Notes: generated by a model not told the origin, from the letters alone. 10,598 nucleotides of DNA from Candidatus Omnitrophota bacterium (GCA_023136735.1 JAGLQQ010000197.1:1-10598); one strand, 5' to 3'; counted from the stretch's first letter, positions 1-8,003 are shown. Made by a program: numbers and translations.

Positions 1-64
1 TATAGATTATCTGATAATTTATATTTATTAAGTGTGTATTATCAAATAATGCAGGAGGGGTATT

Positions 65-1309
65 ATGATTTATCCTAGGTTGATAACCAAAAAAATAGTT
101 GAGCGTTTATCAGATCCTGATATTCTTATTTTAGTTGGGGCAAGGCAAGTGGGAAAAACAACCATATTGAAGCAGCTAAAAGAGTCTTTAGCCGCTCAAG
201 GAGAACGGACAGAATTTATTAATCTTGAAGATTTAGAATATGTTAAATTATTAGATGAAAGCCCTAAAAATCTATTCAAAATAATAGCTGTGCCAACGCA
301 AGAAAAGGTATTTATTTTTGTTGATGAAATTCAATATCTTGAAAATCCAACCAATTTCCTTAAATATATTTATGATGAGTTTAAGGATAAGGTTAAACTT
401 ATTGTCTCGGGATCGTCAGCTTTTTATATCGATGAAAAATTTAAAGATTCACTCGCGGGAAGAAAAATCATATTTCCAGTTCATACTCTTAGTTTGCCGG
501 AAATGCTTATTTTTCAGGGGTATGAGAATTTAGCCGAAAAAACAGCGTTTAAAATAAGGTCTAAGGATATATTCCTGGAGGAGCTTCCGCTTAAAGAAAA
601 AGAAAAGGTTAGTGCTTGTATCAACAGCCTTCTTATTTTTGGAGGGTATCCCAGGGTTGTCTTAGAAAAAGATGTTTCTAGGAAAAAGGAGATAATAGAA
701 GAAATAGCTTTATCCTATATAAAAAAGGATGTGCTGGAAGCAAATATTAAGAGAGTTAATAAATTTTATGAACTTTTTAAGCTGCTAAGTTCTCAAGTAG
801 GAAGTTTGCTTAATGTTAATGAACTTTCTAATACACTTAATATATCTCAGACTTCCTTAAATAATTATTTGCATGTAATGAGAAAGTCATTTCATATTGT
901 TCTTATTCGGCCGTTTTATAAGAATTTGAGGAAAGAATTAACTAAAATGCCCAAGGTATATTTTATGGATTTGGGATTGAAGAATTTTTTTCTTAAAGAT
1001 TTTACCCCGCTTGCCTCGCGTGAAAATCCTGGTCCTTTATATGAAAATTTTATATTCAAACAATTCGCGGAATTGTTTTTCCCCGACGATATAAGATTTT
1101 GGAGGACACAAAGTGGTAATGAAACAGACTTTATTTTAGATGATAAAATAGCTTGTGAAGTGAAATTTAATATTAATAATTTTTCAGCAGCAAAGTATAA
1201 AATGTTTTTGACTAGCTATGATGATTTCACTCTAAATGTAATATATCATACCGGGATAGTGAAGGATAATGCCCTTAAAGATAAGCGTTTCAATTTTGTA
1301 AAACTGTAA
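65..1309 (+). CDS. AAA-type ATPase with DUF4143 C-terminal domain
   Basis: This 414-residue protein has the layout of the widespread ATPases that pair an AAA_14 domain with DUF4143. The Walker A motif GARQVGKT is at residues 25-32, the Walker B strand VFIFVDEIQ at 82-90, and a sensor-like SGSS at 115-118. GGYP at 193-196 is typical of the linker region. A predicted winged-helix stretch lies at about 240-285. The C-terminal part carries E327, ETD (353-355) and CEVK (364-367), a spacing resembling a PD-(D/E)XK nuclease fold. No cellular role is firmly established for these proteins. The ATG is the first in frame after upstream stops and has a strong AGGAGGGG Shine-Dalgarno at 53-60. The 154-base gap and hairpin downstream suggest it is transcribed apart from the glycan genes. 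Family assignment is confident; function is unknown. Confidence 0.88.
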   Translation: MIYPRLITKKIVERLSDPDILILVGARQVGKTTILKQLKESLAAQGERTEFINLEDLEYVKLLDESPKNLFKIIAVPTQEKVFIFVDEIQYLENPTNFLKYIYDEFKDKVKLIVSGSSAFYIDEKFKDSLAGRKIIFPVHTLSLPEMLIFQGYENLAEKTAFKIRSKDIFLEELPLKEKEKVSACINSLLIFGGYPRVVLEKDVSRKKEIIEEIALSYIKKDVLEANIKRVNKFYELFKLLSSQVGSLLNVNELSNTLNISQTSLNNYLHVMRKSFHIVLIRPFYKNLRKELTKMPKVYFMDLGLKNFFLKDFTPLASRENPGPLYENFIFKQFAELFFPDDIRFWRTQSGNETDFILDDKIACEVKFNINNFSAAKYKMFLTSYDDFTLNVIYHTGIVKDNALKDKRFNFVKL

Positions 1310-1310
1310 A

Positions 1311-1349
1311 TCATGACGAAGCAGCTGAAACAAGTCGTGAGATTTTTTT
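1311..1349 (+). terminator. candidate Rho-independent terminator after the ATPase gene
   Basis: TCATGAC (1311-1317) can pair with GTCGTGA (1334-1340) through seven pairs, one a G-T wobble, around a 16-base loop. GA and a run of seven T (1343-1349) follow directly. It starts two bases after the ATPase stop codon, which is the expected place. The stem is short and the loop large, so termination is plausible but not assured. Confidence 0.35.
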
Positions 1350-1463
1350 ACCAGATGATGTGAAATATTTCGGAAGGGCTTTTGGTTGCCGGGCATATTT
1401 TTGATTTTGCAAAGAAAAAGCTGTGAATTTCAATTTAAAAATTAAGCTAGGATCAGATAATTA

Positions 1464-2168
1464 ATGAAGTTAGTCGAATATTCAAAAAAGTATATCCATT
1501 ATTATTTCGATGATTTGCCTGAGCTTATAGAGGACATTTTTAGACAGAACAAGATAAAAAGATTTGCTGATTTAGGCTCGGGAGACGGCTCAATATTATT
1601 TGCTTTATTAAAAAAAGGCCTTCTGGATGGTGTTGAAGACATTACGGCTGTAGATATTTCAGTTGATCGGATAAATAATGTAAAAAATATCAGCGATAGA
1701 ATATCATGTATTGTCGCTGATGTGGGTGATTTGCGGATGATTGATAGTGGAATTATCGATTTTGCTGTATCAAATCAGGTGATTGAGCATATGCCTGAAG
1801 AAGAAGGCTTGATTAAAGAGGCTTTTCGAATATTATCTAAAGATGGAATATTCTATCTTTCGACAGTTTTTAAGAAGTGGTATGGCTGGTATTTCTATCG
1901 TTGTAATGGTAAGTGGGTTCTAGATCCGACACATTTAAAAGAATATACAGATGAAGCTCAACTTCTAGATAAAATTAGAAAGTATAATTTTCATGTGTTA
2001 GTGAATAAAAAAAACATGTATTGGTTTGCTATCTCGGATTTTGTTTTGAAACGGATAGGTATTAAGCATACCGCTTATAATAATAAGTTTTTAAAATTAC
2101 TTAGATGCATTAAAATTCCGATCATTGGATACTATAATTGGGAAATTGTTTTGAGAAAGAATAGTTAA
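1464..2168 (+). CDS. class I SAM-dependent methyltransferase
   Basis: This 234-residue protein has a Rossmann-type methyltransferase core. The SAM-binding motif I is DLGSGDGS at residues 36-43. An acidic residue ends strand 2 (VDIS, D64), an ADVGD segment follows at 85-89, and NQVIEHM at 104-110 is the typical motif IV region of Methyltransf_11/UbiE-like enzymes. A conserved-looking DPTHLKEYT lies at 154-162. The gene stops two bases before the GT2 gene, so the two are probably co-translated. In this setting it most likely methylates a glycan residue, a sugar nucleotide or a lipid-linked intermediate, but the substrate cannot be read from sequence. It may be the first gene of the glycan operon. 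Its Shine-Dalgarno is weak (AGGATC upstream), and I could not identify a convincing promoter in 1350-1463. Confidence 0.85.
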   Translation: MKLVEYSKKYIHYYFDDLPELIEDIFRQNKIKRFADLGSGDGSILFALLKKGLLDGVEDITAVDISVDRINNVKNISDRISCIVADVGDLRMIDSGIIDFAVSNQVIEHMPEEEGLIKEAFRILSKDGIFYLSTVFKKWYGWYFYRCNGKWVLDPTHLKEYTDEAQLLDKIRKYNFHVLVNKKNMYWFAISDFVLKRIGIKHTAYNNKFLKLLRCIKIPIIGYYNWEIVLRKNS

Positions 2169-2170
2169 GA

Positions 2171-3175
2171 ATGCTGGATTTAAAAAGTATAGCAAAAGAG
2201 AAGGTGAGTGTTTGTATCCCTGTTTATAATGGTGCGGATACCATTGCTCAAACAATACAAAGTATATTAGCTCAAACGTTTAAAGACTTTGAATTGCTGA
2301 TTGTTGATAATGCTTCTACTGATAATACAGTAGATATAGTTAGATCTTTTCCGGATACTCGGATTAAACTGCATATAAATAAAGAGAATTTAGGTTGTGG
2401 TGGGAATTTAGACCAGTGTAAAAAAATAACAAGCGGCGATATAATTTTCTATATCTCAGCAGATGATATTGCTGATAAAAATGCTCTCCAAAGGGTTTAT
2501 GATGCATTTTTGCATTCAAAAGATATTGGCATAGTAAGTAGAACATATTATTGGTTTTGCGAGGATGTTTCTAAAGCGGTCAGAGCTGAGCAGCAATTTC
2601 AGGAAGATTTAACGGTATCAATTAATGACTCCTATGAAAAAGTAAAAAGTGTTATTGCACTGTCTGGTCAGATTTCTGGGATAGCTTTTAGGAAAAAATT
2701 TATGAAATATTCTTTTTCTAATATATATTTTGTTGAAATGGCTTCGATGGTTATTTCGGTACTAAAGGATGCTAAAGCAATAATTTTAAAAGATAATATT
2801 GTCGCGGTGCGTACTGGAAGCAGCTGTTGTAATCCAGTCTTATTTGAGAATTCGCCAATGATTACTTGGTATAATTTAATCAATGAGAAATTCAAAGAAG
2901 ATAAATTTAAAGAACTTAAAAAATATTTAGTTAAAAATTATATTGCAAATAATTTCGTTGGGTTAGTCCAGATAAAGAATTTTGGAACTTTTCGCCAGTT
3001 GTTTAGAGAAATATACTACTTGATGAAAATGAAATGGACAAATATATTTAGTCTAAAATTCTGGTTTTTTTCAATAGGGTCGATAATTATGCCAGGTTTT
3101 ATTTTAAATAAATCAGTCGTATTTTATAAAAATAAAATTAACTTCTTGTTTTTAAGAAATATAAAAATAAGCTGA
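2171..3175 (+). CDS. family 2 glycosyltransferase (GT-A fold)
   Basis: This 334-residue protein opens with the GT2 signature VSVCIPVYNGADTI (12-25), followed by SILAQTF (31-37) and the nucleotide-binding IVDNASTDNT (44-53). NLGCGGN lies at 73-79. The metal-binding DXD-equivalent is SADD (96-99). These features indicate an inverting, nucleotide-sugar-dependent transferase. The C-terminal third is basic and aromatic, with one hydrophobic stretch near 294-314 (FSLKFWFF to PGFIL). That stretch could act as a membrane-associating segment, as expected for a cytoplasmic enzyme working on undecaprenyl-linked glycan. Donor and acceptor are unknown. Its closeness to the CDP-dideoxyhexose genes makes transfer of that sugar or a neighbouring one a reasonable inference. 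It starts two bases after the methyltransferase stop and ends 13 bases before rfbF. Confidence 0.9.
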   Translation: MLDLKSIAKEKVSVCIPVYNGADTIAQTIQSILAQTFKDFELLIVDNASTDNTVDIVRSFPDTRIKLHINKENLGCGGNLDQCKKITSGDIIFYISADDIADKNALQRVYDAFLHSKDIGIVSRTYYWFCEDVSKAVRAEQQFQEDLTVSINDSYEKVKSVIALSGQISGIAFRKKFMKYSFSNIYFVEMASMVISVLKDAKAIILKDNIVAVRTGSSCCNPVLFENSPMITWYNLINEKFKEDKFKELKKYLVKNYIANNFVGLVQIKNFGTFRQLFREIYYLMKMKWTNIFSLKFWFFSIGSIIMPGFILNKSVVFYKNKINFLFLRNIKIS

Positions 3176-3188
3176 TTAAGGAGGGGCA

Positions 3189-3962
3189 ATGAAAGTAGTA
3201 ATTTTATGTGGTGGACGAGGGACAAGACTTAGTGAAGCTACTGAATCAATCCCAAAGCCAATGATCGAAATAGGAGGAAAACCTATTTTATGGCATATTA
3301 TGAAGATGTATTCTTCTTTTGGCTTTAATGATTTTATTCTTTGCTTGGGATATCGTGGATATGTAATAAAAGAATATTTTTCTCACTATTTTTTGCACAT
3401 GAGCGATGTGACGATTGATATGGAACAAAATCATATGCAGATACATTCGACAACATCGGAGCCCTGGAAAGTTACAATGGTAGATACCGGCATCAATACT
3501 ATGACCGGAGGGCGTTTGAAAAGAATAAAAAAATATATAGGTAACAAGGCTTTCATGATGACTTATGGGGACGGGGTGTCCGATATAGACATTGGAAAGC
3601 TTGTAAAAGCACATCAAGCGAGCAAAAAACTCGCTACTCTAACTGCGGTACAAACAGCCGGAAGATTCGGAGTTTTGGATATTCAAAAAGACGCAGTTAA
3701 GAGGTTCTTGGAAAAACCCAAAGGTGATGGCAGCAGTATAAATGCCGGATTTTTTGTTTTAGAGCCGCAGGTATTTAAGTATATTAAAAAAGGTGATTCT
3801 ACTATTTGGGAAAGAGGACCGCTTGAATCTTTGGCTAGGGATAAACAATTAGGGGCTTATAAACATAATGGTTTTTGGAAGTGCATGGATACCTTAAGAG
3901 ATAAAATAGATTTAGATAACATGATCGATACTGAAGATGCTCCGTGGAAGATGTGGAAATAG
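3189..3962 (+). CDS. rfbF: glucose-1-phosphate cytidylyltransferase
   Basis: The product makes CDP-glucose from glucose-1-phosphate and CTP (EC 2.7.7.33), the entry step to CDP-dideoxyhexoses. At 257 residues it has the usual family length. The nucleotidyltransferase signature GGRGTRLSEATESIPKPM spans 8-25, with K23 in the conserved PKPM. Other family hallmarks are KPILWHIMK (31-39), CLGYRG (52-57), TYGDGVSD with the metal-binding aspartate (125-132), RFGVLD (159-164), EKP (175-177), NAGFF (185-189) and WERGPLE (207-213). The SEATE segment and the YRGYVIKEYF region set it apart from the dTDP-glucose enzyme RmlA. The start is fixed by a strong AAGGAGGGG at 3178-3186. The next gene begins 10 bases after the stop. 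An equivalent name is ascA or ddhA. Confidence 0.96.
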   Translation: MKVVILCGGRGTRLSEATESIPKPMIEIGGKPILWHIMKMYSSFGFNDFILCLGYRGYVIKEYFSHYFLHMSDVTIDMEQNHMQIHSTTSEPWKVTMVDTGINTMTGGRLKRIKKYIGNKAFMMTYGDGVSDIDIGKLVKAHQASKKLATLTAVQTAGRFGVLDIQKDAVKRFLEKPKGDGSSINAGFFVLEPQVFKYIKKGDSTIWERGPLESLARDKQLGAYKHNGFWKCMDTLRDKIDLDNMIDTEDAPWKMWK

Positions 3963-3965
3963 GAG
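3961..3965 (+). promoter_or_regulatory. Shine-Dalgarno that sets the rfbG start
   Basis: AGGAG overlaps the rfbF stop codon and lies seven bases before the ATG at 3973. It favours that codon over the in-frame ATG at 3937, which lies inside rfbF and would add twelve residues before the usual N-terminus of the family. Confidence 0.7.
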
Positions 3966-3972
3966 ATTGTTT

Positions 3973-4950
3973 ATGGTAAGTAAAAAATTCTGGAAAAATA
4001 AGAAGGTTTTGGTAACAGGCCATGTTGGTTTTCTTGGTTCTTGGATAACGAACACATTGCTGGAATCAGGAGCTAAAGTGGTTGGGTTAGATATAGTTAA
4101 AAGACCCAAGGGGTCCATTTTGAATTATAAGAGCAAAAATTTAAGATCAATTAAAGCAGATGTTGCTAATCTTAAAATACTTTTAAAAATAGTTTCGACT
4201 TATAAACCGCAGATTATTTTTCACCTGGCTGCTGAAGCAATAGTGTCAAGAGCAAATAAAAATCCCCTCAGGGCTTTTAAATCAAATATTGAAGGGACAT
4301 GGAATATCTTGGAGATAGCGCGCAAAAGAAAATCAATTCAAGCTATTGTGATGGCCTCGAGTGACAAAGCTTATGGTGCACATGAAACATTGCCTTATAA
4401 GGAGGAGGCTGCTTTAAAAGGAAATCATCCATATGATGCATCAAAAAGTTGCGCTGATTTACTTGCGTATACGTATTATCATACATATGGAGTGCCTGTT
4501 TGTGTTACACGCTGTGGCAATATTTTTGGCCCGGGAGATCACAATCTATCTAGGATCGTTCCTGATGCGATGCGTTGTGTTGCTAAAGATAAAAAATTAC
4601 TGATTCGCAGTGATGGAAAATTTACAAGAGATTATGTGTATGTTGAAGATATTGTAAAAGGCTATCTTTTGCTTGCTCAAATGATGAAAAAGCTGAAACT
4701 TGCCGGAGAAGCATTTAATTTTAGCGATGAAAACCCCCTATCAGTTTTAGATTTAGTTAAGAAAATTTATAAAATAGCCGGTAAAAAGGCAAATTACCAG
4801 ATTCAAAATATTGCAAAGTATGAAATAAAGCATCAATACTTAGCTTCTGGCAAATCAAGGAGATTGTTAGGGTGGAAACCGGCTTATTCGTTAGACGCGG
4901 GAATTAAAAAAACAATAGACTGGTACACTGAATTTTATAAGAGAAAGTAG
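3973..4950 (+). CDS. rfbG: CDP-glucose 4,6-dehydratase (extended SDR)
   Basis: The product is predicted to convert CDP-glucose to CDP-4-keto-6-deoxyglucose (EC 4.2.1.45) using bound NAD, acting directly after RfbF. With the start chosen here it has 325 residues, somewhat shorter than typical RfbG. The NAD-binding motif is TGHVGFLGSW (15-24), followed by D40 after strand 2. HLAAEAIV lies at 84-91 and SSDKAYG at 129-135; its D131-K132 pair corresponds to the catalytic Asp-Lys of this subfamily rather than the Asp-Glu of RmlB. The catalytic Y154 and K158 sit in YDASK. TRCGNIFGPGD (179-189) and RDYVYVEDIV (219-228) complete the family pattern. The N-terminal motif differs slightly from the common GHTGFKGSW, so a related NDP-sugar 4,6-dehydratase is possible, but adjacency to rfbF and the presence of rfbH strongly favour CDP-glucose. 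Confidence 0.92.
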   Translation: MVSKKFWKNKKVLVTGHVGFLGSWITNTLLESGAKVVGLDIVKRPKGSILNYKSKNLRSIKADVANLKILLKIVSTYKPQIIFHLAAEAIVSRANKNPLRAFKSNIEGTWNILEIARKRKSIQAIVMASSDKAYGAHETLPYKEEAALKGNHPYDASKSCADLLAYTYYHTYGVPVCVTRCGNIFGPGDHNLSRIVPDAMRCVAKDKKLLIRSDGKFTRDYVYVEDIVKGYLLLAQMMKKLKLAGEAFNFSDENPLSVLDLVKKIYKIAGKKANYQIQNIAKYEIKHQYLASGKSRRLLGWKPAYSLDAGIKKTIDWYTEFYKRK

Positions 4951-4989
4951 TATCTTTTAGCATTTCTATACTGTTGGAGGTAGTCTATA

Positions 4990-6168
4990 ATGAAGCAGAA
5001 AAAATTACTTTCTAATGCAGCGCATCGCATTGAAGGCCAACCGATGTTTAAGCTCTTGGATAAGGCGCAGAAATTAGAGCAGCAAGGTGAAAGTATTATT
5101 CATTTTGAAATCGGTGACCCTGATTTTGCTACCCCGAATCATATTATTGAAGCTGCGTATCAAGCGATGAAGGATGGAGAGACTCATTATACCAGCTCTA
5201 TGGGGCTTTATGATATGAGAGTGGCTGCTGCAGAGGCTACTAATGCCTCACGTGGTTTTATGCCAGACCTTGATCAGGTGCTTATTACTCCGGGTGCTAA
5301 TATGATAATATATCTGGTTGTTAAATGTTTGGTTAATCCGGGGGAAGAAGTTATTTTACCTGATCCGGGGTTTCCCACTTACTATTCGGTTTTAAAGTTT
5401 TGTAATGCAGTGCCTGTATCTGTGCCTTTAAGAGAAGAAAATAAGTTTAGAATGACCCCAGGTGATATTCGCAGGGCTATTACATCTAAAACAAGACTTA
5501 TAATTATTAATTCTCCAAGTAATCCAACTGGTGCGGTAATGACTGCAGAAGAAATCGATGAAGTATATAAAATAGCTGTGGATAATGGTGTTTATTTGCT
5601 GAGTGATGAGATATATTCGAGGATGATGTACGATGGAGGGAAGTTTTATAGCCCTTCATCTAATGATCATTGCTCTAAAAATACAATACTTCTGAACGGA
5701 TTCAGTAAGGCCTTTGCTATGACAGGATGGCGTTTAGGGGTTGCTATTGGGCCGAAAGAGGTTATTGAAAAAATGGGGTTGTTAGTTCAGACTTTATGTT
5801 CCTGTGTGCCTCCATTTATCCAAAGAGCAGGGATAGCTGCGATAAATGACGATCAAACAGAAATCAGGAAAATGATAGATACGTATAAACAGAGACGTGA
5901 TTTATTAGTAGCTGGTTTAAATGCTATTCAAAAACTAAGCTGTTTGAAAAGCGAAGGAGCTTTTTATTTATTTCTAAATATTAAACGGACGGGAATGACT
6001 AGTGAGGAGTTTGCTGATTTTATGCTTGAAAAAGCAAGAGTTGCTTTGTTACCAGGTACAAATTTTGGCGATTTTGGTCAAGGATATGTTCGTTTGACCT
6101 ATGCTACTGGGACTGAGCAGATAAAAGAGGGTATTAAGCGAATAGAAAAAGCAATGAAAAGTATTTAG
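4990..6168 (+). CDS. class I PLP-dependent aminotransferase (amino-acid type)
   Basis: This 392-residue protein is a full-length fold-type I aminotransferase of the AspC/Aro-like group, not a DegT-type sugar aminotransferase. Motifs are GDPDFATP (42-49), SNPTG with the PLP-contacting N178 (177-181), SDEIY with D206 (205-209) and the Schiff-base lysine K240 in GFSKAFAMTGWRLG (237-250). R368 in YVRLTYA matches the arginine that binds the substrate alpha-carboxylate. The substrate is therefore probably an amino acid/2-oxo acid pair. Its Shine-Dalgarno GGAGGT (4976-4981) is good. It sits 39 bases after rfbG and 22 bases before the ThDP enzyme. Amino-acid transamination has no place in standard CDP-dideoxyhexose pathways. 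I infer, without proof, that it may make the 2-oxo acid used by the ThDP enzyme. It could instead add an amino acid-derived decoration or be a generic enzyme captured in the operon. Confidence 0.9.
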   Translation: MKQKKLLSNAAHRIEGQPMFKLLDKAQKLEQQGESIIHFEIGDPDFATPNHIIEAAYQAMKDGETHYTSSMGLYDMRVAAAEATNASRGFMPDLDQVLITPGANMIIYLVVKCLVNPGEEVILPDPGFPTYYSVLKFCNAVPVSVPLREENKFRMTPGDIRRAITSKTRLIIINSPSNPTGAVMTAEEIDEVYKIAVDNGVYLLSDEIYSRMMYDGGKFYSPSSNDHCSKNTILLNGFSKAFAMTGWRLGVAIGPKEVIEKMGLLVQTLCSCVPPFIQRAGIAAINDDQTEIRKMIDTYKQRRDLLVAGLNAIQKLSCLKSEGAFYLFLNIKRTGMTSEEFADFMLEKARVALLPGTNFGDFGQGYVRLTYATGTEQIKEGIKRIEKAMKSI

Positions 6169-6190
6169 ACTTAATCTTAGGAAGGTTTAT

Positions 6191-7996
6191 ATGAAAATCA
6201 GAGTAAGTGATTATATCGCGGAATTTATTTGTAAATATGGAGTAAAAGATGTTTTTATGCTTTCAGGCGGAGGGATAATGCATCTGACAGATGGGCTTGC
6301 TTGTAATAAAAAATTAAATGTGTTCTGCTTGCATCATGAACAGGCTGTTTCAATGGCAATTGAAACTTACGCGAGAACCACAGGTAATTTTGGAGTAGGA
6401 TATTTTACTACCGGACCCGGGGCGACTAATTCCTTGACTGGCTTAGCCGGGGCATGGCTTGATTCTGTGCCGTGTTTGTTTATTTCTGGGCAGGTAAAAA
6501 GACGAGAAACTGTTTTAAAAGCTAAAATTCCAGGACTTAGACAAATTGGGGTACAGGAAATAAATATTGTCCCTATAGTCGAATCTATAACAAAATATAC
6601 AGCTTTTGTAGATAAACCAGAAGACATCAGGTATCATCTTGAAAAAGCTGTTTATCTGGCAAAAAAAGGCAGGCCAGGACCTGTTTGGCTGGACATTCCT
6701 TTGGATGTGCAAGGGGCAATCATTGATGCTAAAAAGTTGAAATCCTTTCAGCCGCCCAAGTCTAAACGGAGTAAAATTGATGCTAAAAAAATTGAAAAAT
6801 TGATTGAATATTTTTTGTTAGCAAAAAGACCAGTAATTATGGCTGGGCAAGGAGTGAGGATATCTAGAGCAATTGATCCACTTCTAAAATTAGCAAAAGA
6901 ATATAAAATTCCGATTGTAACCACTTATCTTGGGATAGATATAATTGATAGTAATCATCCCCAATATGTTGGAAGGATCGGCATAAAGGGCGATAGAGCC
7001 GGAAACTTGGCGACTCAAAACTCTGACCTTTTAATAATTATCGGAACTAGCCTGCCGGTAGCTGAAATCGGTTATGAGTATAAACAATTTGCCAGAGAAG
7101 CTAAAAAAGTTGTAGTTGATATTGATACTTCATCACATAAGAAAAAAACTATAGATATTGATTTATTAATTGCTAGTGATGCTAAAGCATTTATTGATAC
7201 TATGGTTAAAAAGCTAAATAGCACAAAGATATTTTTTGATAAGACCTGGCTTAAAACTTGTGTTGGCTGGCGAAACAAATATCCTGTTTGCCTGCCAGAA
7301 TATAAAAAGCTAAAAGGTAAAATAAATATTTATACGCTTATTGATGAGCTTTCAAAAAAGCTTAACTCAAGAGATGTGGTTGTTACTGACGCGGGATCTG
7401 TTTTTTATGCCGGGTCTCAGGGCGTAAAGATTAAAAAAGGTATGCGCTATATTACATCCGGTGGTTTTGCTACTATGGGATTTAGCTTGCCGGCTAGTAT
7501 TGGAGTAAGCGCCGCAAGAAAAGGTAAAAGGGTAATGTGTATTACAGGAGATGGTTCTTTTCAGCAGAACATACAGGAGTTGCAATCTGTGATTCATTAT
7601 AAGCTGCCAATCAAAATATTTATTTTAAATAATGAAGGATATTTATCAATTCGTTTTACGCAGAATAAATATTTCAAAAATAGACTAATTGGTGAAGGAT
7701 TCAAATCAGGTGTTTCTTTTCCAGACAATAAAAAAATTGCTAACGCCTATGGAATGAAATATATAAAAATCAGTGATAATAAAAAAATAGCCGGACAATT
7801 AGATCAAATTCTAAAATATAGGGGGCCTGTTTTATGTGAGGTCATTTGTCCTCCAAAGCAGCTAATAATTCCAACAGTTGCATCGACTAAGCAAGCTGAT
7901 GGTAGTATGGTTTCAAAGCCGCTGGAAGACATGTTTCCATTTTTAAGCAGAAAAGAGTTTCTGTCAAATATGACAGTAACTCCATGCCAAGAGTAA
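6191..7996 (+). CDS. YerE-like thiamine-diphosphate enzyme (sugar carboligase)
   Basis: This 601-residue protein has the three-domain layout of acetolactate-synthase-like enzymes: PYR domain about 1-170, central domain about 195-330, PP domain about 375-560. The activating glutamate is E50 in HHEQAVSMAIE. The ThDP/metal motif runs from GDG (453-455) to NN (480-481). The N-terminal loop reads SGGGIMHL (25-32) instead of the PGG/PGD form of biosynthetic acetolactate synthases. The tail has PTVASTKQADGSMVSKPLED near 563-582. Both resemble ThDP enzymes from O-antigen clusters. The best-studied relative, YerE of Yersinia pseudotuberculosis, decarboxylates pyruvate and adds the two-carbon unit to C4 of CDP-3,6-dideoxy-4-ketoglucose. 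The rfbF, rfbG and rfbH neighbours provide exactly that acceptor. Shine-Dalgarno AGGAAGG is at 6179-6185. The donor acid is uncertain, and ordinary acetolactate synthesis is a less likely alternative. Confidence 0.85.
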   Translation: MKIRVSDYIAEFICKYGVKDVFMLSGGGIMHLTDGLACNKKLNVFCLHHEQAVSMAIETYARTTGNFGVGYFTTGPGATNSLTGLAGAWLDSVPCLFISGQVKRRETVLKAKIPGLRQIGVQEINIVPIVESITKYTAFVDKPEDIRYHLEKAVYLAKKGRPGPVWLDIPLDVQGAIIDAKKLKSFQPPKSKRSKIDAKKIEKLIEYFLLAKRPVIMAGQGVRISRAIDPLLKLAKEYKIPIVTTYLGIDIIDSNHPQYVGRIGIKGDRAGNLATQNSDLLIIIGTSLPVAEIGYEYKQFAREAKKVVVDIDTSSHKKKTIDIDLLIASDAKAFIDTMVKKLNSTKIFFDKTWLKTCVGWRNKYPVCLPEYKKLKGKINIYTLIDELSKKLNSRDVVVTDAGSVFYAGSQGVKIKKGMRYITSGGFATMGFSLPASIGVSAARKGKRVMCITGDGSFQQNIQELQSVIHYKLPIKIFILNNEGYLSIRFTQNKYFKNRLIGEGFKSGVSFPDNKKIANAYGMKYIKISDNKKIAGQLDQILKYRGPVLCEVICPPKQLIIPTVASTKQADGSMVSKPLEDMFPFLSRKEFLSNMTVTPCQE

Positions 7997-8003
7997 AAAG
8001 CTA

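Noticed and set aside
65..1309. Transposition or phage-defence ATPase
   Set aside because: Walker motifs alone suggested this, but no transposase, terminal repeats or partner defence gene is nearby, and the DUF4143 layout explains the protein.
3288..3617. 109-codon reverse-strand open frame within rfbF
   Set aside because: Antisense to the conserved catalytic region of rfbF, with no motif of its own.
3937..3972. Upstream in-frame ATG for rfbG, inside the end of rfbF
   Set aside because: It would add twelve residues not expected in the family, and the ATG at 3973 has an AGGAG at the right distance.
4990..6168. Sugar aminotransferase making an amino-dideoxy sugar
   Set aside because: Motifs are those of class I amino-acid aminotransferases with the carboxylate-binding R368, not those of DegT-type sugar aminotransferases.
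6191..7996. Phosphonopyruvate decarboxylase paired with an aminotransferase (2-aminoethylphosphonate route)
   Set aside because: The protein has the full three-domain, about 600-residue acetolactate-synthase layout, much longer than phosphonopyruvate decarboxylases, and no PEP mutase gene is present.
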